From Piscicola geometra (Eukaryota; Annelida; Clitellata; Hirudinida; Piscicolidae), in the NCBI GenBank assembly GCA_943735955.1, contig OX030963.1:6240311-6304310 (forward strand): 64,000 bases of DNA. The letters run 5' to 3'. A program made the translations under genes and the position numbers. The number at the start of each line of letters is the position of its first letter. Positions within the stretch are counted from its first letter, which is position 1. Below, piece by piece: positions 12,901 through 23,515 of the stretch. The notes beneath the pieces were generated by a model. The model did no database searches and had not been told where the DNA came from. It saw only the letters and a program-made list of their open reading frames with translations.

Positions 12901-15229
12901 ATTTATATTTATATAAGCTTCTATGGTTTGTGTGTGAGTTCCAGTCGTTGGATCCTTAAAGTTTTCGGTAAAGTAGATCATTTTTATGACATGTACAAAA
13001 AATTCATTTAAAAAAATGTTTCAAGTTTTAAATAAAAATTATAATTTTAATAAATTGCGGCGGTGCTTCAATCTCGCAGACACTTTTAGCAATATTGTCA
13101 TCGATTAACGAACCAAAATAAAAACCTAATACCCTATAAATTTAATTTATAAAAATATTGAAAACAAAGTCGATTTTTATTTAACCCACACTCACAAAAT
13201 TCTTTCGGTCCACAGTTCTCCAAGGGTTTTGACAGCTTGAATGTACGGCTCAGCATACCTGGTTTTGAATTGATTTTTGAGCATGTTTACAATTTTTATA
13301 TTCTTGGAAAAATTCAACTTTTTTAACTCCTAGCATTTAGTTTGGGAAAGTTTTGAGAACGCTTTTTATATGATTCTAAAAACAAAATTTAAAAGATGAA
13401 ACATCAAACATGTCTTCTTGGACATTGGTTTCTAGGGAAAAAGCACATCGAAGGAGAATATCTGATGAACAGAGAGAAAAGGTTTCAAACATGTCCACAC
13501 TTTCTTCCTTTTTGGTCCGTTTCAAAAGCTTAGCCTGTTAAAGAAAATGTATTTTCTGCTATTTTTGAATTTTCTAAATATTTTTTAAAATTAAATAAAA
13601 ATAGTTGCATTCACCACTCACCAGGAGGAACTCAGAGCAAGTGTTTTGGACGTGAACGAAACGCTTAAGAGCTCCGAAATGAAACGAAGGTGTTAAAAGC
13701 TTCCTGTTTCTTGCCCACTTTTCTCCCGAAGAAATCAACAATCCCTCTCCTAGCCAGTCTTTTCCAAGCTGGTATGTGCTATATTTCATGTATTTTGGCT
13801 CTGTTTGAAGATATGAGAAAATATTACCAAAGGACTGAGTATTCATTTATTAATTAAACTGTCACTAATTCTCAAACTATTTATGAAAGAACATAGTTAA
13901 TTAAAGTTATAAGTATTGAAAAAAATTCTTTAATCTCAAAGAACTTAGCGTTATTGACATACGAAAACCTAGCAATGGCAATTGATTTTCAAACATTTTT
14001 ATTCGCTATACTTACATATTGAAATGTTAGATTAGGATAAACAAAGTTAAAAACAACTTAAACGTTTGAACAATTTTGACTCATTCAGAAGTTATGTCAC
14101 TTATATTTCTAACTTTTTGTGCATCGAGTTAACATTGCATCTCATTAAAATTTAGGCGGCACACAAGGCACCGTGTGTAAAGCAAATTATTGTTTTTGAA
14201 CTATAATCTGATTTTTAATTTTTTTCTAGAACCTGAAGTCTTTAGGATAACCTTGACCGTGTCAGGGTGCCAAACCCTCACGGACCCCGTTCCCAAAAGA
14301 CACGACAACACAGAATCGGCTTTGGGATTGTTTCTGCAGCAACTTTTGTAATAGTCAATCGTTATTTTTGTGAAAGGAGTTGGAACCTGATTGGTTTAAT
14401 AGTATTTTAATGAAGATTTCGTTTTTAATGATTTAGTAATAAATACAATTAAATAAAAAATGTTTTTTTAAATCGTGATAAACTTTTATTCTTATAGAAT
14501 CTACTAATAAACGCATTACTTTAAATCTCATATTAAAATGCAATCAACCCCCTCCCATAAACACAAATCCAAACACCATCAACCTCTAACAGATTTCCAA
14601 AAAACCAGTGAGGTTTGCGTTGAGGTAGCTTTGCAAGGGCTTTTTTGACCTTGTTAAAGTTTATCATATGCTTGACAATCCTTGTAGTTAAGTACGCCAA
14701 AACAATTGTCACTAGAGCGGTTAAGTATATCTGCACAGAAAACCACATTTTCGATCTCGAGAATGCAGACTTTACTAAGTATTTATCTGAGAAATCACTT
14801 GAAGTTAGTTTTCAGAAGGATAAAATTGGATCAACGTCAAGCTGAAAATATTTTCAAATATCTTCTTATCATAATTGTATCAGAAGAATTTTCATTATAT
14901 ATAAGACATTTATTCAGTCCAATTGCAAACAGGCCTTTAGCTTATAATTCATACTCGGTAGTTAAGCGCAATGGAGTCCTATGTAACTTATATAACAAGT
15001 AACAGCTAAGAATGTCTCTTAATAAAAAAACTTATGTAACTCTAAAAACAAGATGTGTTTAATTCAATGCAAAAATGTTCCATTCTTATCAAATCTTCTA
15101 TTTCTTAAAAATTCCTTACAAAATAACATTTGAATTTGGAAAAATAATTTATGAATAATCATTTGGATAAAAATTGTGAACAGGAAATATAAATGTTTGT
15201 TAACCACATCTATCCATTTCCAATACTTT
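9958..15229. repeat. Segmental duplication unit B (P450 copy B plus flanks)
   Basis: Second copy of the duplicated unit. It matches unit A from 1 onward (without the 178-1036 block) and unit C from 23555. The same unit continues after the Ginger-type element at 18650-19011 and, past a hAT insertion, at 20743-20974. Removing both elements restores collinearity with unit C to about 32870. Confidence 0.85.
11017..14748 (-). CDS. CYP4: Cytochrome P450, CYP4-type, copy B (12 exons, 497 aa)
   Basis: Paralogue of copies A and C with the same predicted role, a microsomal monooxygenase. Exons: 14748-14584, 14386-14233, 13800-13622, 13534-13410, 13258-13196, 12692-12578, 12424-12301, 12104-11975, 11862-11667, 11468-11386, 11269-11204, 11110-11017. 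They sum to 1494 nt, with exon lengths identical to copy A. The AGQDTT, EALR, PERF and FSAGPRNCIG signatures are intact. Differences from A include MWFSVQ at the N-terminus, KSGNAEIND at the start of exon 7, FLPEN instead of FLSEN, and TSVII instead of TSVAI in exon 9. The donor after exon 6 reads AAG|GCGAGA, a GC instead of GT, so this intron must splice as GC-AG or the copy is impaired. Confidence 0.88.
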
Positions 15230-15706
15230 TGTTCTATCCAAAGTCGCTGTCCCGTCCAAAGATACATTTTGCATGCGTAATTAGTCTATTTTTAGCTATT
15301 TGGACCAAGCTAGAATTTGAGTTTGAATTTGATAGTGTTAAGAAAAGTTGCGATCATTTTTAAAAGAAAGTGTTAAATAAGTTAAGATAAGATAGTATAA
15401 GATGGATAATCAAAAACAAATTTATTTAGATTTTTGCCGAGTCAAATATTTTAATTTAAGCAATACTATAGGTAGCTAAACAATAGGTAAAGAAAAAGGA
15501 GATAAAATTAAAAGATGTCTGAAAAAAGAAGAAAAATTCTCTAAAGTCTATAATTGATGAGTCAAGAGCCGAGGGTTTCAGCTTATTTCCCATGCAGCAT
15601 TGGGACTTGAGAACGTACTTTGTCTACCCTCGAATCTCAAGTAAGTCATTGTGATTTTATTATATTTTTTAAATATAATTTTTTTAATGAATAAATATTT
15701 TTGCAG

Positions 15707-15976
15707 AATGCCAATGACACAACCATAATGTCTTCCTGGAAGCTTGTTGCTTTTGTAGAGGACTTTTTTGATATAATTCATGAAGTGCACATGAGTAAAG
15801 GTCATATGGGCATCAGAAAGACAGCTGATGAGGTGTCTAAGTTGTATTACTGTGTGCCTAGATGTGCCATAGACAAATATGTTGCTCTTTGCCTTACATG
15901 TCCCATGCGCAAGCCACAGACAACAAGAGCACCATTGAAACCCATAATATCATATGGATTCATGACGAGAGGGCAG
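15707..15976 (+). pseudogene. Integrase H2C2 zinc-finger exon (KRBA2/Ginger-like)
   Basis: An open stretch of 90 codons bounded by a clean acceptor (tttttgcag) and donor (cag|gtacat). The translation includes FFDIIHEVHMSKGHMG, then CLTC, then KPIISYGFMTRGQ, with the His-His-Cys-Cys spacing of integrase zinc-binding domains. The wording resembles vertebrate KRBA2 and Ginger transposases, from memory. A following acceptor (ttgttacag) at 16077 would continue IDL, the expected next residues, and then homology breaks. It lies inside the Ginger-type element in forward orientation. Probably a relic of the transposase rather than a host gene. Confidence 0.65.
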
Positions 15977-16107
15977 GTACATGCACAACCCTATCAATAT
16001 TTCATTAATAATTGATAATTGTTATAGGATTTAAAGTAATTAACATTCCTAACCACTCTACATGCATTTGTTACAGATTGACCTGAGAAAACCGTGGAAT
16101 TATTTGC

Positions 16108-16190
16108 ACAAGCAAGTCAATCAATCAATCCCTAATGATTTATATAGCGCCCTTTACTAAGTGAACAAAGGCGCTCTTCAAATAATTTTG
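16108..16190. repeat. Hairpin-forming interspersed motif (tatagcgccc...aaaggcgct)
   Basis: 'caatcaatcaatc' followed by 'tttatatagcgccc' and, 15 bases on, 'aaaggcgct'. The AGCGCC and GGCGCT halves pair into a strong stem. It looks like a small nested element or a LINE tail inside the Ginger-type transposon. Confidence 0.35.
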
Positions 16191-16599
16191 TTAAATAAAA
16201 CGGGTTTTAGACCACTACCAATATATGTATATAGATAAATTTAAATATATATATAAACACACAATCAACCTCAATAATCCAACCTCACCCACCCCACCAT
16301 GACAATCACCGCCAAAAAATCACTATCACCATAAATAAAAAATTCAATCATCACCACAATACCAACACTCATACTACAGCACAATCATCCTCAAAACACA
16401 ATCATCATTCTTCTCAATTTTCTGTCTTGCCACTGGTGCCGAGGCTGCGAAAGAGGGTGAAGGAGAAGTCTTTGCCAACGCTGGTACTGCTGTTGCTATG
16501 GAAAGCTTTATCCTTTCTCCTTGAGCGCTTTGATTCCCTGTGGCCATCTTGGTCTGCTGCGGCCATTCTCGACAGATTCAAACCAACCAACATTCGCAC

Positions 16600-18000
16600 T
16601 AAAAACACTCTAATTAATTAAATTTAATTTTTATTTAGACTTAAGATTCTAAAATTTTAATATATTATACCCAAAACCGTTTATTCTACAAATTTATTTG
16701 AGCGGCTGCCAAAATGGCACAAGGGCACAGGGTGTGAAAAATTTTCACAGGGTGTGAAAATCAAGCTTGTGCAATTGATCCCACGATTTTGGCACCTGCA
16801 TGAATTTCATTTTTATTATTTCATTATTAATTTAGGAATTAATTTGTTATATTATTTGTGAAATTTTTTGTATTACATTTCTAACATTTATTTTTATTAA
16901 ATTTCTGATAATTATTGGTATTAAATTTTAAATATAATTTTTATGACATTTTTTATATGCTTTTCATTACATTTTATATATTTTTACAGGATTAATTTGT
17001 TTTATTATTTCTGACATTTATTTGTATAACATTTTTGATAATTATTGGTATTAAATATTGGAATTGGATTTAAATAAAATGTTGAAAGAATTATTAACTA
17101 GAACATAATTAGAATATAATTAGAATATAATTAGAATAATTAATATTAATTATTAATTAGAATTATTAATTCCAATTAATATTTTTAGTTTGAAAATTCT
17201 ATTATTTAAAATTGTTTAATAATTATTTTTTGATAATAATTAATATTTAACATCTAAATAATTATTTTTAGTTTAAAAATTTTATTAAAATAATATTTAA
17301 AAAAACTTTAGGTTTAGATAGACCCTCATTATTTATGGACGAGCGCATGTTTATTTACTAAAATCAGCTGGTGCGTGTACGACAGAATAAAAATAACAAT
17401 AACTAAAGGCGACCATATTATTTTTATTATTTCGGCAACTATTTGATGCGAGATATATCGTAAAATGAACAATAATTATGGCTTATTTATTTTTAGAAAA
17501 TTATTATAACCTAAATAAAAAAGATAGAAACAATCAAAGTAGAAAAAAGCTTCCATCGATATGATTTATTGCTCAAACTTGCAGCATATCCTTTGCAGCT
17601 TTAACAAATTCAACTCAGGAATGTCAAGTATTTTCACATCATAAAAATCATTTGTGAACGTCATTCAAAAAATAAGTTTTAACCACTTTATTAAACTTAA
17701 AATGTTAGAAATGAAAAGTTACAGATATTGTCAAATTTTTAAATGAAAAAGTGTTGCTATAATATTGGTCAGAGAACTAGAAGTCATCAGCATTTTTTAC
17801 TATGGGGAAAAATGTCTAATAATTATAGGGTATTTTATTTTGCCTATCAGCAGTCAGAATATTTATTCTTGAATAATCCTGACATGTTTTTTTAATCCTA
17901 TTTTTATCAATGTCAGCTACTAAGATACAAAATGAGTAGTTAAATTAAATTTATAATGAGTTTGAAAAAATGATAAAACAGTGTCATGATGTTGAAAAAG
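16600..18000. other. AT-rich interior of Ginger-type element, no gene seen
   Basis: Long A/T-rich stretch. Recurrent 'ttattatttctgacattta'-like phrases at 16830-17060 suggest two to three diverged copies of a ~120-bp unit. At 16700-16800 a 'cacagggtgtgaaaa' phrase occurs twice. No ORF longer than about 70 codons is convincing. Confidence 0.5.
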
Positions 18001-18028
18001 TAGACCTAATTCACTGTTAGTGGGCAAG

Positions 18029-18541
18029 TCACTTCCAAACCCAACAGGCCATAGGCTGCTCTATTCTCTTACTGGTCTCTTCTGCTGCTGCTGGTGCACA
18101 TAGGATGTACCTTTTTTTATTTAGCTCATATCTCTTCAAGCCCTTTGAATTTCTGTTAGGGTTGAATGAGTGAAGATGAATAAGAAAAGAACTTAATCCC
18201 TCAGTGGGATGGTTTTCGTAAATAAAAACAATTTTATGCACTAGCTTTCATGTAAAACACTTAAAAATTTGTTTTTACTAACTTCAAACTTTGAATAAAA
18301 TAAATTTAAAGTACAAAGTTGTTCATTATCTTTAGACTTGCATTATCTTATTATTATCGCTCAATGAGGTTCGTTTCATAGCTATTAAATGCCTTTTAGG
18401 GCAGTAATTTTTTCTTGGAAACCCAAGAAGTTTAACTTCAAGCCCTTCTTCAAACAAATTTGTTAACACACTTTCACTAAAACCTACCGGAATGGTGAAA
18501 ATCGCCTCCAAAGTAACATGTCTTTGCATTGAAACCTCCAT
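18029..18541 (-). other. Two short unrecognised minus-strand ORFs in the Ginger-type element
   Basis: ORFs at 18029-18241 (70 codons) and 18332-18541 (69 codons) near the right end of the element. I recognise no domain; ordinary composition but no splice context. They could be remnants of an accessory transposon ORF. Confidence 0.2.
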
Positions 18542-18674
18542 GAAATATTTCTATTTACCATACAGCTATTTTGGTCCAAATAGCTAAAAATAGTCTAATT
18601 ACGCATGCAAAATGTATCTTTGGACGGGACAGCGACTTTGGATGGAACACTTTCATTACAAATTTATTGGGTTC

Positions 18675-19011
18675 TTTAAAACCAGGGGCGGTGATCTGCT
18701 GCAAATCTTAGGGGATTCCTACCCAGCATAGGCGGCAATCTTGAAGTGTCCTGGGGTTCGAACCTTTTCCCCACTTCAAAAAAAACATGTTTGAATTTTT
18801 ATTTTGGTATCAGTAGTTAAGTAAGCAAAGAAAAGTTTTGTTTCAGACAGCTATCACTTTAACTAAACATACTCACAATGTATTACTATGTAAACATTCT
18901 GATATATGCTATGGTTGACGATTATGCTCGTATCAACAAAAAAATGTGATAAAAAGAGGAGTGGGGTCTACATTAACTTTTTTCACTACCTAAAATAGGA
19001 AGGGTCTGGAC
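18675..19011 (+). repeat. Interspersed repeat R1, copy in unit B (split by hAT)
   Basis: Matches 32295-32640. It is interrupted after 'gggtctggac' by the hAT at 19012-20742 and resumes at 20743 with 'gcctgaaccccaaaacc'. The intact counterpart in unit C reads 'gggtctggaccccaaaac'. Confidence 0.7.
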
Positions 19012-19563
19012 TAGAGGTCGGACCGGGTACCTGCGGGACTCCCGCGGGAACGAGAATGAAAATTACTTTCGGGACGGGAAAAGTCGGGAACCGGGAATAG
19101 GTTTTCGGGACGGGAACGGGAATCAATATTCAAATCGGGAACGGGAAAAATCGGGAACGGGAATCAACTTTGAAATCGGGAACGGGAAAACCCGGAATAA
19201 AAGTTATTGGGAGTGGATTTTTCAACAAGTATACTTCAGCAGACTCCTAAGTATGGAAATCTCTATTTCATCGATACTCTGTACTTAAAATAAGTATTAC
19301 ATGCAATAGAAATGTATAATGAAGTCACCATTGCGTTGTTAATGTCAAAATCTCTAACATTACATTTGAAGTTGTTATGGCGAGTCCAAATATTAAGGAA
19401 ATTAGAACAAATGGGTGATGATGAAAACTTGTCAGATGAAATTAAACTGGTCAGTTATGTTATTTTTATTTTCGAAATTCATACTTTGAGTTTGAATTAT
19501 TAATTTCCAGTTGAATGCTCAGTTGATCATTTTGACAAAAAAAGATGCCCATTAATAATATTA

Positions 19564-19733
19564 GTGACGAGCATTATTATAGTGGCGTATAACCCGAACG
19601 GGCTTACAAGCCACTGAGGCTGCATATTTTCATTTGTGCCTTTAGGTTACTAGGGCACTGGTTGCACTTGAACCTAGGACCTTTCATTATTGGTTAAGCC
19701 GAAAGTCGTTGCCGACTCAGCTACCTGTTCACC
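19564..19733 (-). mobile_element. tRNA-derived SINE (family 2), copy 1
   Basis: On the minus strand it begins TGAACAGGTAGCTGAGTCGG (A-box-like TAGCTGAGTCGG), followed about 50 nt later by B-box GGTTCAAGTGC, then a ~90-nt body ending in ATGCTCGTCA without a poly-A tail. Further copies lie at 56866-57034 (+) and 58773-58891 (-). It is nested inside the hAT. Confidence 0.7.
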
Positions 19734-20002
19734 CATTGATCTTATTCATATGGCAGCATGTCTGTTGCATCCCCCAGTATAAAAAAATAATATTCAAAAA
19801 GTTTGGGATAGAAAAAAAATAAATACCACGACTTTCATTAAAGAAACTTTAATTCTATTTTGTACCGCCAGACCAAGCTCCAGTGACGTTGTGAAAAAAA
19901 AACAAAGGTTTTTTATACCCTATATGTTAGTTTTTATAACGTAAAAATTATAATACAATTTTTTTACTATCAAATTATACGAATGATTTTATTTGTGCAG
20001 TT

Positions 20003-20311
20003 GTGGAGAATAAGAATGTTGTCAAAAAACATATTTCTAACATTATTGAAAAATTAATAATAATGAACGAGGGAAAAGATTATAAAGATGTTAAATCTAT
20101 TGGAGTAAAAAAAAGTCCAATACTACAAGAAGTAGCCAAAATTTTGTTTAGTATACCTGCAAGTTCTATTCCTTGTGAACGGAATTTGTCAACATGTGGT
20201 CGTTTAACTTTAGACCCAAAATCATCTCATTTGAAAGCTGAAACTTTTGACGGTTTAACCCGTGTTAAAAGCAATAAAAACTTTATTGAATTACTCAAAA
20301 ACAATGACTAA
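20003..20311 (+). pseudogene. hAT transposase C-terminal dimerisation domain fragment
   Basis: Open for about 102 codons. The core ILQEVAKILFSIPASSIPCE, then RNLSTCGRLTLDPKSSHL, is the hATC dimerisation signature (normally LLSIPASS..SERxFS..G, then a leucine-rich tail). No zinc finger or RNase H-like catalytic core is present upstream; the only other open stretch (19312-19503) is unrecognised. It is a remnant of the element's own transposase, with no sign of host use. Confidence 0.75.
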
Positions 20312-20742
20312 CTTCAATACTTTCATTTCAATAATAATTTGAAATTTAAATCTTGTTTTTTTATTTTGTTAAAAGAAATATTTTCTGACTTTCAAATAAT
20401 GAACTTTAAGAAATTTTAGGACTAGCAAGTTTGGGACCAGTGAAAACGGCAGCAAAAATAAATAAATAAACAATTTTTTGTAGTTGAAATGGGTTGAAAC
20501 CGGGTCAAAAAGTTTCGAGAATGGGTCGGGACCGGGAATCAAGTTGCGGGAACGGGACGGGACGGGAATCAAAATTCTGATGGTCCATCGGGAACGAGAC
20601 GGGACGGGAAAAATAATTTCGGGAACGGGACGGGACGGGAATCAAAATTCTGATGGCCCATCGGGAATGACCCGGGACGGAAAAACAAAATTCGGGAACG
20701 GGATGGGACTGGGAATGAAAATTCGTCCATGTCCGACCTCTA

Positions 20743-21300
20743 GCCTGAACCCCAAAACCCCCCAGGATCGCCGCCTATGTTTATAATCATAGATATAATA
20801 TGAAGATAAGAATGGAAATGTTTTAACCAGTGAAAAAAGTTTTTTTAGATTAGAGAATTTTTTTAAAAAATGTAATGATGAAAGTGCGAAAAAGATAAAT
20901 TGGAGTTGGTTGAACAGAAAGTGAAATAGATTAGTAAGGGAGAAGGCGGAATTGCAACTCGATAAGTATAAGGGTCAATCCAAATTCGACTACAGACTTT
21001 GTGTCTTTTCATAATTAATTGTGTAATAAAAAAAATGTAAATCTTAAACATGCCCATGTATGTATTATACATAAAAAAATATTTTCAAGCACAAGACTTG
21101 AATTAATCTTTTTTTAAATAATTTAATAGTTTTTCAGATTATGGTAAGCGGGACACTGACACTAAGTAGTACTATTATTCTATAGGTATTGGGAGATCAG
21201 CAATTAAATCTTATCTAAAGAACGGTATAAAATGTTGTGTAGTTGTCTTTATTTTTAATATTGCACAATCGTTTCTAGAAACAATAATGACGAGAATTTT
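20743..21300. other. Unit B remainder, then an unrelated repeat segment
   Basis: To about 20974 this is collinear with unit C (32640-32870). From about 20975 to 21165 it instead resembles 26700-26885, the interior of the hAT-like element in copy C. Shared phrases are 'gactttgtgtctttc', 'catgtatgtattata' and 'tttttcagattat'. No gene is seen. Confidence 0.55.
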
Positions 21301-21329
21301 TTTAATTTATAATAGATAAAAGATTAAAG

Positions 21330-22190
21330 TATCAGATTTTGTTGAAGTCTGCTTTCTTCGATTACGAGAGTTTTTAGACGCGCTGCATGTAGGAGACGGT
21401 GATTTCGGCTCTATCTTCACTGACACATGAGGCCTGTCCAAGGAAGCAGCTGTCATCACTGCCGAATCAGGTTTTGATGTGGGAATCAAATGCCACTGCT
21501 TAGCATCAAAGCAGGTGCAGTCTTTTTCACAGCTGCAGGCAAGCTCTCTGTAGATAATGGGCGCCTCAGAATTCCTTTTCCTGACGTGAGCGCCAGTCCG
21601 AGGCCTGCCATAGTTGGTAGAGTTGGACGGGCCGCTTCCATCAGAGCCACGCACTCTTTGACATCGTCAGAGGTTATCTGTGGATAGAATGGTACGTGTA
21701 AAAAATATATTTTGCCATTATGAATAGCCTATATCATTGAACAAGGTTGAGAATCAAAGTCTTCACCCAAAAAAAATTAATATACACTTTCAGAATATAA
21801 AAACCTCGTGTAGCTCACGAATCCGACTACCGTTCAAGATTGCTTGGAGGTCACCGAGGTTGTTGACAGACATGCCCATTGCTATGGCACTGTTGCAGCT
21901 GCGCTCGAGAGCTGCCCCGACGCCGTCAGGAGCTCCTTTGCCGTGGTCGGCTTCTGTGAAAAACCATTGCCTTGAGTTGATGCCTCGTCTTGCCATCTCG
22001 CTTTGGAACAAAAACATGGTGCCTCGGTTTCGGTAATGTGACGATGGGAAGTCAGATACGATCGTCACAGACTCGAGGCCCGGTATCATGGCCTGGCAGT
22101 GGTCCAGAAGGGGCCGAGATGCACCAGAATATCGGTCGATGTTTTTGTTTTTCCCAATGACAACGTGGCAAATGCTGTAGGCTCGGAGTC
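21330..22190 (-). pseudogene. Transposon-derived protein fragment with SDGxxSxYRN...HGKGxxDGxG signature
   Basis: On the minus strand an upstream stretch (about 22170-21810) reads SGASRPLLDHCQAMIPGLES, then VTIVSDFPSSHYRNRGTMF, then FFTEADHGKGAPDGVGAALE. A GAG|GTTTTT donor follows, and an acceptor (tatccacag) near 21680 leads into a part with YRELACSCEKDCTCF. The Asp-Ser-x-Tyr-Arg-Asn and HGKGxxDGxGG motifs with a late Cys cluster recur in many uncharacterised, probably transposon-derived animal proteins. The second part needs a frameshift relative to its exon start, so the locus looks broken. The exact superfamily is not known to me. Confidence 0.5.
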
Positions 22191-22213
22191 CTTACAGCAG
22201 TTATAATCTGACG

Positions 22214-22712
22214 TTTGCGTTCATACCTGCAGCTGAAGACAATGTTGCTAACTGGTGTAGTTTAGCATGATATTTGCAAGCAGTATCGTGAGTTAAATGA
22301 AACTGGTCTTTGTTCACAGTTAGCTATGTTTAAAGACCAGAATGAACTTTAGCACAAACGCAAAAAGTAATGCAAGCTATGATCACGGAAACCAGACATC
22401 TGTTTCCTTAGGTTGAAAGATTGATCAGGTTGGTGCTTGTGTGTCCAACAACGTCATGCACTGCAGAAAGCTCTTTTAGTGCTTTGCGACTTGGTTGCGT
22501 GCACTTATGACACAGCCTCGCTTGAATTCACTGGCCGTTTATCATGCACATCAGGATATACTTGACAGTCTGGATTTGAAAAGACTAGCAGAAGAATTTG
22601 CTAGTCGGTCAGGCATTCGAAGGGGTCTTTTTGGAAATTGGAGTAAACGAGCTGTGGGGAGAGGGCAGGAGGACAGGCAGAGAAGGTATTTTATGTTATC
22701 TAAATAGCCCAC
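22214..22712 (+). pseudogene. 3' end of ZMYM1/TTF-type hAT, second copy
   Basis: Nearly identical to 8735-9245, including the CTAESSFSAL block, [12 protein letters not shown] and [19 protein letters not shown] small deletion falls after 'gctttgcg'. It ends at 'cccacagt', exactly where the ggat array begins. It lies just upstream of unit C, as the longer copy lies upstream of unit B, so it probably travelled with the duplication. Confidence 0.8.
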
Positions 22713-22713
22713 A

Positions 22714-23022
22714 GTTGGATGGATGGATGGATGGATGGATGGATGGATGGATGGATGGATGGATGGATTGATGGATGGATGGATGGATTGATGGATGGAT
22801 GGATGGATGGATGGATGGATGGATGGATGGATTGGTGGGTGAATGGATGGATGGGTGGATGGATGGGTGGTCGGATGGATGGATGGATGGATTAATGGAT
22901 GTATGGATGGATGGATGGATGAATGGATGGATGGATGGATGGACGGATAGATGGATGGATGGATGGATGGATGGATGGATAGATGGATGGATGGATGGAT
23001 GGATGGATGGATGGATGGATGG

Positions 23023-23058
<36 letters not shown>

Positions 23059-23078
23059 ATGGATGGAATGATGGATGG

Positions 23079-23114
<36 letters not shown>

Positions 23115-23515
23115 ATGGATGGATGGATGGATGGATGGATGGATGGATGGATGGATGGATGGATGGATGGATGGATGGATGGATGGATGGATGGATGGAT
23201 GGACGGATGGATGGATGGATTAATGGATGGATGGATGGATGGATGGATGGATTAATGGATGGATGGATGGATGGATGGATGGATGGATGGATGGATGGAT
23301 GGATGGATGGATGGATGGATGGATGGATGGATGGATGGATGGATGGATGGATGGATGGATGGATGGATGGATGGATGGATGGATGGATGGATGGATGGAT
23401 GGATGGATGGATGGATGGATGGATGGATGGATGGATGGATGGATGGATGAATGGATGGATGGATGGATTTATGGATGGATGGATGGATGGATGGATGGAT
23501 GGATGAATGAATGAA
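22714..23515. repeat. (GGAT)n microsatellite, ~800 bp
   Basis: About 200 copies of ggat with scattered variants (ggac, gatt, taat). All reading frames give repetitive MDGW or HPSI peptides, which are artefacts. It joins the hAT remnant to unit C. The same motif forms the array at 41215-41895. Confidence 0.97.

Larger units (their letters stand above)
15230..18649. mobile_element. Ginger-type DNA transposon, degenerate, 3420 bp
   Basis: Terminal inverted repeats of 79 bp with two mismatches (15230-15308 and 18571-18649) begin TGTTC. The element is flanked by a 4-bp target duplication, CTTT (15226-15229 and 18650-18653). Unit C (about 32270) has the uninterrupted site 'aatactttcattac', and unit A the same site with one change (about 6070), so both ends are exact. 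TGT-starting ends, a 4-bp duplication and an internal integrase-like zinc-finger exon fit the Ginger group, cut-and-paste relatives of Gypsy integrases. Most of the interior (16600-18000) is very AT-rich with no coding signal; the catalytic core was not found, so the copy is non-autonomous. Confidence 0.8.
19012..20742. mobile_element. hAT transposon with G-rich subterminal repeats, 1731 bp
   Basis: Ends are inverted: TAGAGGTCGGAC at the left and GTCCGACCTCTA at the right. Flanking octamers GTCTGGAC (19004-19011) and GCCTGAAC (20743-20750) are an 8-bp target duplication with two later changes; the unoccupied site is in unit C near 32640. Both ends carry many copies of 'cgggaacggga(cgggac)gggaatc' (19040-19195 and 20520-20720). 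It encodes a hAT C-terminal domain at 20003-20311 and hosts a nested SINE at 19564-19733. Too short for a full transposase, so non-autonomous. Confidence 0.85.

Noticed and set aside
16414..16621. Overlapping 64-codon ORFs on both strands
   Set aside because: No domain, no splice sites, located within the decayed Ginger-type element.
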